From Pseudomonas capeferrum (GTDB lineage Bacteria > Pseudomonadota > Gammaproteobacteria > Pseudomonadales > Pseudomonadaceae), in NCBI RefSeq assembly GCF_013523055.1, contig NZ_JAAMQM010000020.1:62001-126000 (forward strand): a stretch of 64,000 bases of DNA. The letters run 5' to 3'. The position numbers were made by a program, and so were the translations under genes. How positions within the stretch are numbered: the first letter of the stretch is position 1; each line of letters starts with the position of its first letter. This document shows, piece by piece, positions 17,196 through 26,285 of the stretch. The notes beneath the pieces were generated by a model. The model saw only the letters and a program-made list of their open reading frames with translations. It searched no databases and was not told where the DNA came from.

Positions 17196-17975
17196 TCACA
17201 ACCCAGTAAACTTCGGTGAGCGCTTGTTAAGAAACGCATCGACTGCCTCTCGGTGATCCCGAGTCAGATATAGCGCCGCCTGGTTATCCATCTCGTAATC
17301 CAGCGCATCCCCCAGGCAGGTGACCCCACGCGCCAGGGCCGAACGCACCAAGGCGACCGACAACGGTGCGTGGGCGGTAAACTGTTCGGCGATTTCCAAG
17401 CCGCGTGCAAGCGGGTCTACGTCCTCCTCCAGGCACTCGTCCACTATCCCCAACCGCGCGCCTTCAACCGCGCCCACCACACGTGCGCTGTAGAAAATAC
17501 GCTTGGCCTGTGCCAGGCCGACGCGTTGAGGCAGGGTCCAGAGCAGCCCGAGGTCGGGGATCAAGCCTACCTTGGCAAAGGATGAAACGAATTTGGCATC
17601 CGGACTTGCCACCACAAAGTCAGCTGCAGCGGCCAGGGAGAAGCCAGCGCCGGCAGCGTAACCCTGGACCACGGCAACCACCGGCTTGGTGCCTTCGACC
17701 ACGGCACGGATAACCCGATGACCGAGTACCATCCGCCCGCGCCCTACCGGCAGCGGCCGCTCGGTAGACATACCGGAGACATCGCCACCGGAGCAGAAAT
17801 GCCCGTTCGCCCCTTTGAGGATAATCGCCCGCACCTGGGCGTCTTCATTCAAGTCCTCGAGGCATTCTGCAAGTGCAAACAGCATGTCGCGGGAGAGTGC
17901 GTTGCGGGTTTTTTCGTTGTTCAGGGTGACGACGGCAACTGCGCCGTGTCGTTCCTGAAAGACCAGTTCATTCAT
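17196..17975 (-). CDS. Enoyl-CoA hydratase/isomerase (crotonase), PaaG-like active site
   Basis: The product is 259 residues. The oxyanion-hole segments are FCSGGDVSGM and GYAAGAGFSLA. The first catalytic glutamate of hydratases is a serine here. The second site reads GLIPDLG, with an aspartate, as in PaaG-type isomerases. It may therefore isomerise a double bond rather than hydrate it. Its start overlaps the end of the alpha/beta hydrolase gene upstream by 8 bp, and it is the last gene of a three-gene minus-strand operon ending in the terminator at 17143. Confidence 0.88.
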   Translation of the reverse strand: MNELVFQERHGAVAVVTLNNEKTRNALSRDMLFALAECLEDLNEDAQVRAIILKGANGHFCSGGDVSGMSTERPLPVGRGRMVLGHRVIRAVVEGTKPVVAVVQGYAAGAGFSLAAAADFVVASPDAKFVSSFAKVGLIPDLGLLWTLPQRVGLAQAKRIFYSARVVGAVEGARLGIVDECLEEDVDPLARGLEIAEQFTAHAPLSVALVRSALARGVTCLGDALDYEMDNQAALYLTRDHREAVDAFLNKRSPKFTGL

Positions 17976-18867
17976 GGTGCGCTCCAGCGGCCAGCAACCC
18001 GCGCAGCATTGCGATCACGGCGAGGGGCTGGTCGATCATCATGTGGTGGTGGGTTCCGGGTATACCAAACGGGCCGCGGCCCAAGGGCAGCAGATCAACT
18101 GCCTGTTGCGCGTCACCCGGCTCGACCACCAGGCTGCACTCACCAAAGACCACATCGACCGGGCGCTGCACCTTCGGTAGCAGGTCTTGGCCGAGGTCTT
18201 CATCGAACAGCCCGCGGGGCAGATCGGGGTCGAACTTCCAGCACCAGCCCTGCGCTTCCTGGCGCAGGGAGTGGCGGGCAATCTCGTCCACGATGCAGGG
18301 CAGCGCCAACGGCTGCGGGGGCATGAGGCGGTAGCGCCCCAATGCAGTATCCAGGTCAGGGTAATAGCGCTTGCCGGTGTTGCTGGCCGTATCGACGGGC
18401 AGCTTGACGTCAGGCAAGAGCAGGAACGAATCCAGCAGTATCAGGTGGCGGAATAGATCCGGCCTGACGCTGCACGCTTGCAGTAGCCGTGAGCCGCCAT
18501 AGCTGTGGCCGATGCCCGTCACCGCCCCCAATGCCAGGCAATCGATCAGCCCAGTAATCGCCTGCGCAGCGAAACGCAGTGGGTACTCGCGCCAGTGCTC
18601 GCTGTCGCCCATACCAGGCAGGTCCATGGCAATCACCCGCCGGCCAGCGGTCAGGTGCGGTGCGATGCCATCCCACCAGTGGGCGTGCGCGCGCATGCCG
18701 TGAACCAGTAACAGAGTGGGCAGTTGCGAGTGTTGTTCTCCCCACTCCAGATAGTGCAGCCGATGGCCCTGCACTTCAACGAAGCCAGGGCGGCCGGGGC
18801 GCTGCTGCGACCACGAGAACCAGTCGGGGCAAGCCGACTGGTCCAAGGCCATGTGGCTGGCATTCAT
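17968..18867 (-). CDS. Alpha/beta hydrolase
   Basis: The product is 299 residues from the ATG at 18867, 4 bp after the stop of the upstream crotonase gene. It shows VHGMRAHAHWWD (oxyanion region), the nucleophile elbow GHSYGGS with Ser122, and a C-terminal histidine in GTHHHMM. It is a clear paralogue of the hydrolase at 25370-26275 (same HAHWWD, GHSYGGSRLL and KFDPDLP stretches). Ester, lactone or C-C hydrolysis are all possible; the location between two crotonases favours hydrolysis of a cyclic or CoA-linked intermediate. Confidence 0.88.
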   Translation of the reverse strand: MNASHMALDQSACPDWFSWSQQRPGRPGFVEVQGHRLHYLEWGEQHSQLPTLLLVHGMRAHAHWWDGIAPHLTAGRRVIAMDLPGMGDSEHWREYPLRFAAQAITGLIDCLALGAVTGIGHSYGGSRLLQACSVRPDLFRHLILLDSFLLLPDVKLPVDTASNTGKRYYPDLDTALGRYRLMPPQPLALPCIVDEIARHSLRQEAQGWCWKFDPDLPRGLFDEDLGQDLLPKVQRPVDVVFGECSLVVEPGDAQQAVDLLPLGRGPFGIPGTHHHMMIDQPLAVIAMLRGLLAAGAHHE

Positions 18868-18871
18868 CGGC

Positions 18872-19666
18872 TTAGCGCTTGTTGAATACAGGTTTGCGCT
18901 TCTCACGGAAGGCCGCGATCGCCTCTACGTGATCCGGGTGCTGCGAAGAGATATTCTCGTAGGCCATGCCGACGTCCATCATGCTCGCGGCCATCTGGCG
19001 CAGCGGTACGTTGATGGTGGTCTTGCTCCAGCGCAGCGACTGCACCGGCATTGCCGCCAGTTTGTCTGCATAGGCATCAACGTAGTCATTGAGCTCGGCA
19101 GCCGGCATGGCCTTGTTGATCAGGCCAAATTTCTCGGCTTCGGCCGCGCTCAACTTCTCGCCCGTGAACAGGTAGTGCTTGGCGCGGGCGTAGCCCATCA
19201 GGTAAGGCCACATGATCTGGCCACCGTCGCCGCTGATCAAGGCGACGTTGTTGTGCGGGTCACCAAAGCGTGCCGTATCAGCCGCAAAGATAATGTCGCT
19301 GAATACCGCCACGGTCGAGCCCAGGCCGATCGCATCGCCATTGACCTTGCAAATGATCGGCTTGTCGCACTCGAGCATGCCGTTGACGATGCGCTTGGCC
19401 TCCCGAACACAGCGGTAGAACTCAGCCGGGTTGTCGTGCAGCCACTGCATGTACTCGATGTCGCCGCCTGCACTGAAAGCACGGCCGGCCCCGGTCAGCA
19501 CAATGATGTCGCTTTCCTTGTCCTCAACCAGGTCATAGAACAGCCAAGACAGTTCGGTGTGCGACTCACCAGCAAAGCTGTTGAGCTTTTCGGGTTGGTT
19601 GAAGGTCACGGTCAGAACGCGGCCACGGCGTTCAAAGGTCATCGTCTTGTAATCAGCGAAATTCAT
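18872..19666 (-). CDS. Enoyl-CoA hydratase/isomerase family protein
   Basis: The product is 264 residues from the ATG at 19666, preceded by GGAG; a longer reading adds only six residues. The crotonase oxyanion segments are FSAGGDIEYM and GDAIGLGST. The two hydratase glutamates are not at their usual places, and an aspartate occurs at LISGDGG, again isomerase-like. It is the first gene of the operon that continues with the hydrolase and second crotonase. An operator-like palindrome lies 42 bp upstream. Confidence 0.87.
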   Translation of the reverse strand: MNFADYKTMTFERRGRVLTVTFNQPEKLNSFAGESHTELSWLFYDLVEDKESDIIVLTGAGRAFSAGGDIEYMQWLHDNPAEFYRCVREAKRIVNGMLECDKPIICKVNGDAIGLGSTVAVFSDIIFAADTARFGDPHNNVALISGDGGQIMWPYLMGYARAKHYLFTGEKLSAAEAEKFGLINKAMPAAELNDYVDAYADKLAAMPVQSLRWSKTTINVPLRQMAASMMDVGMAYENISSQHPDHVEAIAAFREKRKPVFNKR

Positions 19667-19692
19667 CGTCGCGCTCCAGGTCATATAGGCTA

Positions 19693-19700
19693 TTGTTGTT
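19693..19700 (-). promoter_or_regulatory. Hfq/Crc-type A-rich motif upstream of the crotonase gene
   Basis: AACAACAA on the minus strand, 27 bases before the ATG at 19666. It matches AANAANAA but is further from the ribosome-binding site than in other cases, so confidence is lower. Confidence 0.4.
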
Positions 19701-19707
19701 TGATTAA

Positions 19708-19726
19708 AGCTGACACTAGGTCAGTT
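19708..19726. promoter_or_regulatory. 19-bp operator-like palindrome, copy 3
   Basis: AGCTGACACTAGGTCAGTT lies between the divergent genes at 19666 (minus) and 19899 (plus). A half-site, AACTGACA, sits closer to the plus-strand gene at about 19862. Confidence 0.7.
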
Positions 19727-19898
19727 ATGTGTAGACTGTATAGCACTGCATCAAGGCTGGCAAGCCGCACTAGGCATCCGATATTCTCCAGGCATCTGCT
19801 ACCGATGTGGAAAACAGGGAACACGCAGCGGTGGCCGCCGGATTGCAGCAAAAAAACAACAGAACTGACAGATATTCCACTTTAGGCGGAGTCAACAC

Positions 19899-20984
19899 AT
19901 GCGGATCTTTGCGGCAACCTCACGGTACGTACAAGGCGCTGGGGCGCTGGACCAGCTGGGCGAGCACTGCCGGCCGTTAGGCAGCAGCGCGTTCGTGATC
20001 ACCGACGCGGACATGGCTACACTGCTTGGCGCCCGCGTCGTGGCCAGTTTCGAGGCGGCGCAGTTGGCCAGCGCTATAAAGGTCTTCCCAGGGGAGATCA
20101 CCGCCCCCGCCATCGCCGAGTTGGCTGCCCGGGCGCGTGAGTTTGGTGCACAGATGATTGTCGGGCTGGGTGGCGGCAAGGCACTGGACACGGCCAAAGG
20201 CGTGGCGCTTGCGCTGGGCGCACGTAGCGTCAGCGTACCGACAATCGCCTCCAATGATGGCCCCGCGAGCGCTGCCATCGCCGTCTATGACGAGCATCAC
20301 ATCATGCAGGACATTCTCCACCTGCCGCGCAACCCGGAGTTGGTCCTGGTCGATACCCAGGTGATCGCCAATGCGCCAGTGCGCTTTCTGCGGGCCGGTA
20401 TAGGCGACGCGATCTCCAAGAAATTCGAAGCGCAAGCCTGTGCGGCTGCGGGAGCGACCACGTTATTGGGCACACACGCCTCGCTCACGGGCCTGATGGC
20501 GGCTGATGCCTGCTACACCATCATTCGACAGCATGCCGTGGGTGCGGTCCGCGCCGTGGAACGAAATGAAGTCAACGACGACCTCGAAGCGTTGGTGGAA
20601 GCGACGGTACTGCTCAGCACCATAAGCTTCGAGAATGGCGGCTTGTCCCTGGCCCACGCCCTCGCACGGGGTTTTTCGTATCTGGACCGGGCGCGCGGAA
20701 CACTGCATGGCGACCATGTCGCCTATGGGCTGCTGGTGCAGCTGATGATGGAAAAGCGCGACCAGGCGTTCATTCTTGAATTGTGCGGCTTCTTCAGGGA
20801 GGTCGGCTTGCCCACGCGGCTGGCCGACTTCGGCCTTGATAAGCCCAGCAGCAAGGAAATCCGCGAGCTTGCGGAAAAGTCCATGGTTAGCCCCAGCGCG
20901 GCCCGGTTTGCCCCGCCGGTCAACGCCGACCAGCTGGAAGTAGCGATTCTTCAGGTTGAGGCGTTCAGTAACGACGTGGCCTGA
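19899..20984 (+). CDS. Iron-type alcohol/glycerol dehydrogenase (GldA-like)
   Basis: The product is 361 residues. It has the glycine-rich GLGGGKALDTAK nucleotide loop, TIASNDGPAS, a candidate metal aspartate in AGIGDAISKK, and histidines in SLAHALARGF and TLHGDHVAYG. This is the order seen in GldA/dehydroquinate-synthase-fold dehydrogenases that oxidise polyols or secondary alcohols with NAD. In this setting it may oxidise a hydroxylated pathway intermediate; glycerol is not implied. It stands alone between the divergent promoter with palindrome copy 3 and a hairpin at 20998. Confidence 0.88.
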   Translation: MRIFAATSRYVQGAGALDQLGEHCRPLGSSAFVITDADMATLLGARVVASFEAAQLASAIKVFPGEITAPAIAELAARAREFGAQMIVGLGGGKALDTAKGVALALGARSVSVPTIASNDGPASAAIAVYDEHHIMQDILHLPRNPELVLVDTQVIANAPVRFLRAGIGDAISKKFEAQACAAAGATTLLGTHASLTGLMAADACYTIIRQHAVGAVRAVERNEVNDDLEALVEATVLLSTISFENGGLSLAHALARGFSYLDRARGTLHGDHVAYGLLVQLMMEKRDQAFILELCGFFREVGLPTRLADFGLDKPSSKEIRELAEKSMVSPSAARFAPPVNADQLEVAILQVEAFSNDVA

Positions 20985-20997
20985 CCCGTAGAACCGT

Positions 20998-21021
20998 CAA
21001 CCCGGGGAAGTCCCCGGGTTG
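20998..21021. terminator. Bidirectional terminator-like hairpin
   Basis: CAACCCGGGGA, a 2-base loop and TCCCCGGGTTG form a perfect 11-bp stem between two convergent genes. There is no clear T-run on either side, so termination efficiency is uncertain. Confidence 0.6.
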
Positions 21022-21033
21022 CGTGTCGTTCAA

Positions 21034-21840
21034 TTAGCCAAAGCGCGCCAGCAGCGCCGCCATACCAGGCGAAGGCACCATCTTGCCAGGGTCGTAGAAC
21101 GGCGAGAGGACTTTGAGCAAGCGCTTGCGGCTTGCCTGTGAAATCTTCCCTTTAAGGGCCTTCTGCCGCGCGATCGACTCCTCGCGCTGCTCGGGCGTCA
21201 TGGCCTCGCGGTCAACGTCATTGAGGTAGGCGGCCACGCGGGCGGTGTGGGTACCGATGTGCTTGACCGCAAAAATGAAGGCCCAGACCCGGTACAGGTA
21301 GGCAAAGGGACCACCACCGTACAGTGCTTTGTAAGCCTGGAAGCACACCTCGCGGTGCTCGAACTCTTCCGCCAGGTGCCATTTCCAAAGATCTACTGCT
21401 GCTTGATCGGCGCCCTCCAGATATTCTTCCAGTTCTTCGAAGAACACCTGGCCTGCAGCGGACCCCATTGCCTCGAAGCCTTCGCAGTAGGCCACGTTGA
21501 AGCGCAAGGAGCGGTTAGCGAGAAAACTTGCGTAGTCGTCCCGGTAGGGCTTCTCTAGCGCCTGCATGCCGGCATAACCAGACCGGTAGAGCATTTTGTT
21601 GAAGGCTACATGCTGCTTGCAGTGCTGCACCTCTTGTTTGTTGAAAATCTCGATATTGTCGCGCAGGGCGCTGTGTTTCTCGCCCAGGGTATCCTTGACC
21701 CGCATCATCACCTTGACCAAATATGGCTCGATATGGGCCGGCACGGTGGAGAAGGCGTTATAGCTTTGGGCGAATTCACGCACCGGTGCCCAGTGGGGCC
21801 GGATCGTGGAAAAATCGAATGCGGGTTGGCGGACTTTCAT
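21034..21840 (-). CDS. Predicted metal-dependent hydrolase, PF10118-like (ferritin-like diiron motifs)
   Basis: The product is 268 residues from the ATG at 21840, which has AGAGGAA 8 bases upstream; longer readings run through the promoter palindrome and are rejected. It is almost wholly helical. NKQEVQHCKQH at about residues 88-98 and HLAEEFEHREVCF at about 165-177 supply Glu/His ligands of the E-x2-H kind used by diiron ferritin-like proteins. The PF10118 name 'hydrolase' is a prediction; an oxygen-dependent reaction is equally possible. It is transcribed alone from a promoter region holding palindrome copy 4. Confidence 0.8.
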   Translation of the reverse strand: MKVRQPAFDFSTIRPHWAPVREFAQSYNAFSTVPAHIEPYLVKVMMRVKDTLGEKHSALRDNIEIFNKQEVQHCKQHVAFNKMLYRSGYAGMQALEKPYRDDYASFLANRSLRFNVAYCEGFEAMGSAAGQVFFEELEEYLEGADQAAVDLWKWHLAEEFEHREVCFQAYKALYGGGPFAYLYRVWAFIFAVKHIGTHTARVAAYLNDVDREAMTPEQREESIARQKALKGKISQASRKRLLKVLSPFYDPGKMVPSPGMAALLARFG

Positions 21841-21924
21841 CCCACTGTTCCTCTTATTGTCATAGGTTGCAGCCGATGCAACACCGGCTGCCTGTCCCTG
21901 ATCGACGACAGCTGTTGCCCATAT

Positions 21925-21943
21925 AAATGACTGGTAGTCAGTT
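21925..21943. promoter_or_regulatory. 19-bp operator-like palindrome, copy 4
   Basis: AAATGACTGGTAGTCAGTT lies 85 bp upstream of the ATG at 21840. This is the only copy not in a divergent region: the upstream neighbour is also on the minus strand. Confidence 0.65.
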
Positions 21944-22013
21944 GTAAGTCGGTGGACGCTGTACGTCAATTAGCGCGGCGACGACCGGTCGCCCCGCATG
22001 GTGATTGTCGGCC

Positions 22014-23147
22014 TCAGCTTCGGCCCCAGCTTTGCAAGTCTTCGACGAATCGCCGAGGGTTTTCCATTGCAGCAAAATGCCCGCCCTGCTCCAGCCGGCT
22101 CCAGCCTGACACGTTGTAGACCAGCTCCACGCGGCTCGGGGGGGGCGCGGGTGCCAGGGCATCGCCAGTGCATTCGAGGAAGTGCGTAGGCACTTCGCAA
22201 CGGGTGCCCTCCGGCAGCAGCGTATAGCCGTCCTGGACCACCCCAGGGTAGAACCAGGCAGCACTGGTGAAACTACCGGTCATGACGTAGATAAGAATGT
22301 TGGTAAGCAAGCTGTCGAGGCTGAACACCTCTTCAAGCGGTCGCCCGCGCAGGTCGGCCCAGTCATGGAACCGCTCCAGGATCCACGCCGCCTGGCCCAT
22401 TGGGTTATCGGCGGCGGCCCAGGCGATGGACTGGGGTTTGCTCATCTGGAGTGCGGCATAGGCGCTATAACCGCGCTGGGCACTGTCGAGTTGGCCTTGC
22501 CAGTGCTTTTCAGCATCGGTGCGGGGCGGCACCAGGGAACGGAAGCCGAGCATGTTCAGGTGGATAGCCTCCACGTTAGCCGCATGATCCAAGCCAAGCC
22601 AGGACGTGACGATGGCCCCCCAGTCGCCGCCTTGGGCGCGGTAGCGGGAGTAGCCCAGTACATCGGTCATTAACGTGTTCCACAGTGCAGCGGTGTGGCG
22701 TTGAGTGGTGATACCGGCAGGTTTCCCACTGAAGCCAAAGCCAGGCAGGCTGGGGATTACCAAGTCGTAGGCATCGGCGGCATCACCGCCATGGCGCGAT
22801 GGGTAGGCAAGCGGCTCGATGCAGTCCCAGAATTCGTAATGCGACCCTGGCCAGCCATGGGTAAGCAGTAGCGGTCGACGCCCCTCGGCTTCGCCTTTTA
22901 CATGGACGAAATGCACCTGCTGGCCAGCGATGTCTACCTGGAACTGCGGGTAGCGGTTGAGCACCGTCAGACAGGCCTGCCAGTCGAAGCTATGCAGCCA
23001 ATGCTGCTGCAGGCGGGCGAGAAAGTCGGCGTCGCAGCCGAGGGACCAGCCCGCGCCCGCAGGCGCGGGGGGCAAGCGGCAATCAGCAACCTTGGCCAGA
23101 ACTCGGTTGATGTCTGGCTCGGCCCACTCTACCTGGAATATATTCAT
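22014..23147 (-). CDS. Epoxide hydrolase with EHN domain
   Basis: The product is 377 residues from the ATG at 23147. The N-terminal ~100 residues match the epoxide hydrolase N-terminal (EHN) region, followed by the oxyanion motif HGWPGS (98-103) and the nucleophile Asp175 in GGDWGA. A tyrosine-bearing cap and a C-terminal His in LEQGGHFAAME complete the family pattern. It would open an epoxide to a diol by the usual covalent mechanism. An epoxide intermediate fits terpenoid or unsaturated ring catabolism, but no epoxidase is visible here. It is the last gene of the operon starting at 25198. Confidence 0.9.
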   Translation of the reverse strand: MNIFQVEWAEPDINRVLAKVADCRLPPAPAGAGWSLGCDADFLARLQQHWLHSFDWQACLTVLNRYPQFQVDIAGQQVHFVHVKGEAEGRRPLLLTHGWPGSHYEFWDCIEPLAYPSRHGGDAADAYDLVIPSLPGFGFSGKPAGITTQRHTAALWNTLMTDVLGYSRYRAQGGDWGAIVTSWLGLDHAANVEAIHLNMLGFRSLVPPRTDAEKHWQGQLDSAQRGYSAYAALQMSKPQSIAWAAADNPMGQAAWILERFHDWADLRGRPLEEVFSLDSLLTNILIYVMTGSFTSAAWFYPGVVQDGYTLLPEGTRCEVPTHFLECTGDALAPAPPPSRVELVYNVSGWSRLEQGGHFAAMENPRRFVEDLQSWGRS

Positions 23148-23154
23148 TATTATT
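23147..23154 (-). promoter_or_regulatory. Hfq/Crc-type A-rich motif at the start of the epoxide hydrolase gene
   Basis: AATAATAA on the minus strand overlaps the A of the ATG at 23147. It matches AANAANAA; function is inferred. Confidence 0.45.
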
Positions 23155-23193
23155 GTCTGCACCTTTTAATGAGTGATGGCTGGGTCGATAACC

Positions 23194-24003
23194 TCAGGAC
23201 CATGACCAATCCGGTTCACGCTTCTCCAGGTAGGCATTGCGAGCCTCTTGGGAGTCGTTGTATCGCGTAACCCGGCCGGTGTAATCCTGCTCGATGCGGT
23301 AGCCCTCTTTCAATGGCAGGTCTTCTACCCGGCTCAGGGATTCCTTGGCCAGGCGCAAGCCAATGGGGCTGTTGCGGGCGATCTGCCGTGCAAGGTCGAG
23401 CGCCGTGTCCATCAACTGGGCTGCCGGCACCACCGCTTCAACAGCACCCAGGCGATAGAACTCCTGCGCCGACACCGCTTCGCCGGTAAAGAACATTTTT
23501 CGCGTCTTGAAAGGGCCGACCAAGCGCTGCAAGTGGCGCGCGCCTCCCAATACGCCGGCTTTGATTTCCGGCACGGAGAAACTCGCGCCCTCTGCGCAGA
23601 CAATCAAGTCGCAACTAGCGACCAGCACCAGGCCTGCGCCAATCGCCTTACCGTTGACGGCAGCGATCACCGGTAGCGGGCATTCGAGTATGGCCCAGAA
23701 GCACTCACGCACCACGGCGCCTGGGTCAAGCAAGTCAATGCTGCTGTCGCCGTCTGCCAGTTGCCGCGCGTGGCGGCGTGCTGAGTCGGCTAGGTCGATG
23801 CCCGCGCAGAAAATCTTCTCGCCGGGCGCGGTAAATACAATCACGCTGGCCTCGGTCGAACGCGCCAGGGCATTGAAGGTGGCTGTGAGTTCGCGAACGG
23901 CTATTGAGTCCAAGGCGTTGACCGGGGGGCGATCGAGGGTGACGGTGGCCACCCGGTCGCGAATCTCGACACGCACATGGCGTGTGTCTGGCAGGTTGTT
24001 CAT
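23194..24003 (-). CDS. Enoyl-CoA hydratase/isomerase family protein
   Basis: The product is 269 residues with GGAG before the ATG at 24003. Crotonase oxyanion segments are FCAGIDLADS and GKAIGAGLVL. The second catalytic glutamate is present in SVPEIKAGV while the first is not, a common pattern in isomerases and hydrolases of the family. It lies between the thiolase-like and epoxide hydrolase genes, all on the minus strand with gaps under 50 bp, so it belongs to one operon. Confidence 0.87.
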   Translation of the reverse strand: MNNLPDTRHVRVEIRDRVATVTLDRPPVNALDSIAVRELTATFNALARSTEASVIVFTAPGEKIFCAGIDLADSARRHARQLADGDSSIDLLDPGAVVRECFWAILECPLPVIAAVNGKAIGAGLVLVASCDLIVCAEGASFSVPEIKAGVLGGARHLQRLVGPFKTRKMFFTGEAVSAQEFYRLGAVEAVVPAAQLMDTALDLARQIARNSPIGLRLAKESLSRVEDLPLKEGYRIEQDYTGRVTRYNDSQEARNAYLEKREPDWSWS

Positions 24004-24046
24004 ATAGGCTCCATTGTCAGGCCGACGGCCTTGTAGTGTTGTCAGT

Positions 24047-25198
24047 TCAGAGGCAATCGGCCGTCCCGAGGATCATCGTCGCCTGGCTGGATAGTGTGCC
24101 GCCATTGGCGTGCGCCAATGCCAAGCGAGCGCCCGAGACTTGCCGATCCCCCGCTTGGCCACGTAGCTGCAGGCATGACTCCACCAGTGTGAACAACCCG
24201 TACATACCGGGATGGCAGCACGACAGGCCGCCGCCGTTGGTATTGACCGGCAGGGCGCCGCCTGGGGCGATGCTGCCCTGCGCCACGAAGCGCCCGCCTT
24301 CGCCTTTGGGGCAAAAACCGAGGTCTTCGAGAAACAGGATGGTATTGATCGTGAAGGCGTCGTAGAGCTGCACCACATCGATATCCGCGGGGCCAACACC
24401 TGCAATCGCGTAAGCGCGCTGGCCCGACTCCCGCGCGGCGGTCACCGTCAGGTCGCCAGACTGATCGACGCCTGAGTACCAGGTCGCTGCCGCAGCCCCG
24501 AGCACGTGAATGGGTTGGGCGTGTAAGTCACGGGCACGGTCGGCCCGGGTCAACACAATTGCCGCTGCGCCGTCAGTCACCAGGCAACAGTCGCGTACGC
24601 TCAGCGGGTCGGAGACCATGCGCGCCTGTAGACAGTCCTCGATCGTTAGCTCATCGCGCATGAACGCGTCGGGGTTCAGTTGGGCCCATTGGCGCGCGGC
24701 CACTGCCACATGCGCCAGGTGCTCGCGGGTGGTGCCGTACTCGTGCATATGCCGTGAGGCCGCCAACGCATAGGACGACAACGGCGTCAGGGGCTTGTAA
24801 GGCAATTCATAGGGTGACGGCAGGCGCATGGATACCAAGCCACCCGAAGCGGTGCGCTGATTACTGCCGTACATGATCAGTGCCGTGTCGCAGTAACCGG
24901 CCTCGAGCATCAGGCTGGCGGTGATAACGTGTGAATGAAATGCCGAACCGCCGGTGCGGTTGTTCTCAGTAAAGCGTGGGGTGATGCCTAGGTATTCCGC
25001 GGCGCTCAGGCCCGATAACGCGTCATCCGGCGTGCAGACGAACAGTGCATCGACATCTGCCAACTTGAGATTAGCGTCCTTGAGGGCCAGCACCGCTGCA
25101 TGCGCCGCCAGGTCCAAGGGGCGCAGACCTGGGGATTCGCCCATGCCAAAAGTAGCTGCACCAACTATGGCCACTCGGCCGCGAGGAAACTGCTCCAT
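24047..25198 (-). CDS. Thiolase-like protein lacking the nucleophilic cysteine (SCP-x/Ltp2 type)
   Basis: The product is 383 residues with the thiolase fold of SCP-x/lipid-transfer types. At the position where thiolases have N-R-x-C the sequence reads NRTGGSAFHSH (residues 80-90), so the acylated cysteine is missing. The C-terminal active-site segment is GGGLSCCHPGMYG, with a histidine. Cysteine-less members such as Ltp2 act as aldolases with a DUF35 partner in steroid side-chain removal. No DUF35 gene adjoins; the only one in the window is at 49023. First gene of its operon, with palindrome copy 5 about 60 bp upstream. Confidence 0.87.
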   Translation of the reverse strand: MEQFPRGRVAIVGAATFGMGESPGLRPLDLAAHAAVLALKDANLKLADVDALFVCTPDDALSGLSAAEYLGITPRFTENNRTGGSAFHSHVITASLMLEAGYCDTALIMYGSNQRTASGGLVSMRLPSPYELPYKPLTPLSSYALAASRHMHEYGTTREHLAHVAVAARQWAQLNPDAFMRDELTIEDCLQARMVSDPLSVRDCCLVTDGAAAIVLTRADRARDLHAQPIHVLGAAAATWYSGVDQSGDLTVTAARESGQRAYAIAGVGPADIDVVQLYDAFTINTILFLEDLGFCPKGEGGRFVAQGSIAPGGALPVNTNGGGLSCCHPGMYGLFTLVESCLQLRGQAGDRQVSGARLALAHANGGTLSSQATMILGTADCL

Positions 25199-25255
25199 TG
25201 CCCTACTCCGCTAGTGGCCCGCAAATGGCCGCATTGTTCTGGACGCGCTCTAGAT

Positions 25256-25274
25256 AACTGACATAGTATCAGCT
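25256..25274. promoter_or_regulatory. 19-bp operator-like palindrome, copy 5
   Basis: AACTGACATAGTATCAGCT lies between the divergent thiolase-like gene (25198, minus) and the hydrolase gene (25370, plus). Confidence 0.72.
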
Positions 25275-25369
25275 AACCAACAAGCTACGCCATGAGCAGC
25301 GACGACGCAAGTTGGGCTGCAAAGTGAGAGATGTGTAGCTATGAGTTTTCTGACGAACTAGGCCAGCAC

Positions 25370-26275
25370 ATGAATGAGACTGCCTCCAGCACCTGCACCC
25401 TTGCGGCTGATCGGCCCGATTGGCTCGACTGGGCTTTGGCTCAACCCGGGCGTTCGCACTGGATAGAGGCTAACGGCTCGCGCCTGCATTTTCTTTCTTG
25501 GGGCTTTGACGCCAGTGATAAACCGACATTGCTGTTCGTACACGGCTTTCGTGGGCATGCGCACTGGTGGGACTTCATCGCGCCCTGGTTTACCGAGCAC
25601 TACCGGGTGGTGGCCATGGACCTGTCCGGCATGGGCGACAGCGCCCACCGCAGCGAGTACGCCGGCACTACCCTGGCCCTGGATATCGCTGCAATCGCGG
25701 CGCACATCAGCCCCGCACCAGTGATCGCGGTGGGCCATAGTTATGGCGGCTCGCGCCTGCTACGCGCCTGTGGTGAACGGCCGGATCTGTTCCAACGCCT
25801 GGTCATCGTCGACAGCTACGTGCTGTTCGACGACGAACAGTTACCGGCAGAACCGTTCAAGGTTCGCGGTGGCCATGTATATCCAGACCTTGCCAGCGGT
25901 GCTGCACGGTTTCGCCTGATACCCGCGCAGCCGCATGCGATCCCCGCACTGGTGGCGCATGTGGCTGGCCATTCGCTGCGCCACACAGAACTTGGCTGGC
26001 GCTGGAAGTTTGATCCCGACTTGCCCGCCGGTGGCGCCCGCGAAACGGATGGCCGGCAGATGCTGGCGCGCGTGAAATGCCCGGTCGACTACCTCTATGG
26101 GGAGCGCAGCGTGGTAGTCAGCCGGGCCCGCGCCGAGCGCGTGGTCAACGCCCTGCCCAATGCCCGCGGCCCAATCGCTATTGCGGCGGGACACCACCAT
26201 TTAATGTTCGACCAGCCTTTGACCCTGATCAGCACCCTGCGAGCACTGCTCGCTACGCACTCAGCGCGCCTATAG
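25370..26275 (+). CDS. Alpha/beta hydrolase, paralogue of 17968-18867
   Basis: The product is 301 residues from the ATG at 25370, chosen because it aligns with the start of its paralogue; an in-frame ATG at 25331 is possible. It shows VHGFRGHAHWWD, the nucleophile elbow GHSYGGS with Ser124, and a C-terminal GHHHLMFDQP histidine. It is the first gene of an operon with a MaoC hydratase, SDR and TetR gene. The paired hydrolases suggest two similar ester, lactone or C-C bond cleavages in the pathway. Confidence 0.87.
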   Translation: MNETASSTCTLAADRPDWLDWALAQPGRSHWIEANGSRLHFLSWGFDASDKPTLLFVHGFRGHAHWWDFIAPWFTEHYRVVAMDLSGMGDSAHRSEYAGTTLALDIAAIAAHISPAPVIAVGHSYGGSRLLRACGERPDLFQRLVIVDSYVLFDDEQLPAEPFKVRGGHVYPDLASGAARFRLIPAQPHAIPALVAHVAGHSLRHTELGWRWKFDPDLPAGGARETDGRQMLARVKCPVDYLYGERSVVVSRARAERVVNALPNARGPIAIAAGHHHLMFDQPLTLISTLRALLATHSARL

Positions 26276-26285
26276 GAACCCCCAC

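Noticed and set aside
19861..19879. AACTGACA half-site upstream of the GldA-like gene
   Set aside because: The right arm is absent; it may be an accessory half-site but does not count as a copy.
24027..24045. Possible twelfth palindrome copy (right arm GTCAGTT) between the thiolase-like and crotonase genes
   Set aside because: Only the right half matches; the left half does not, and the site lies inside an operon.
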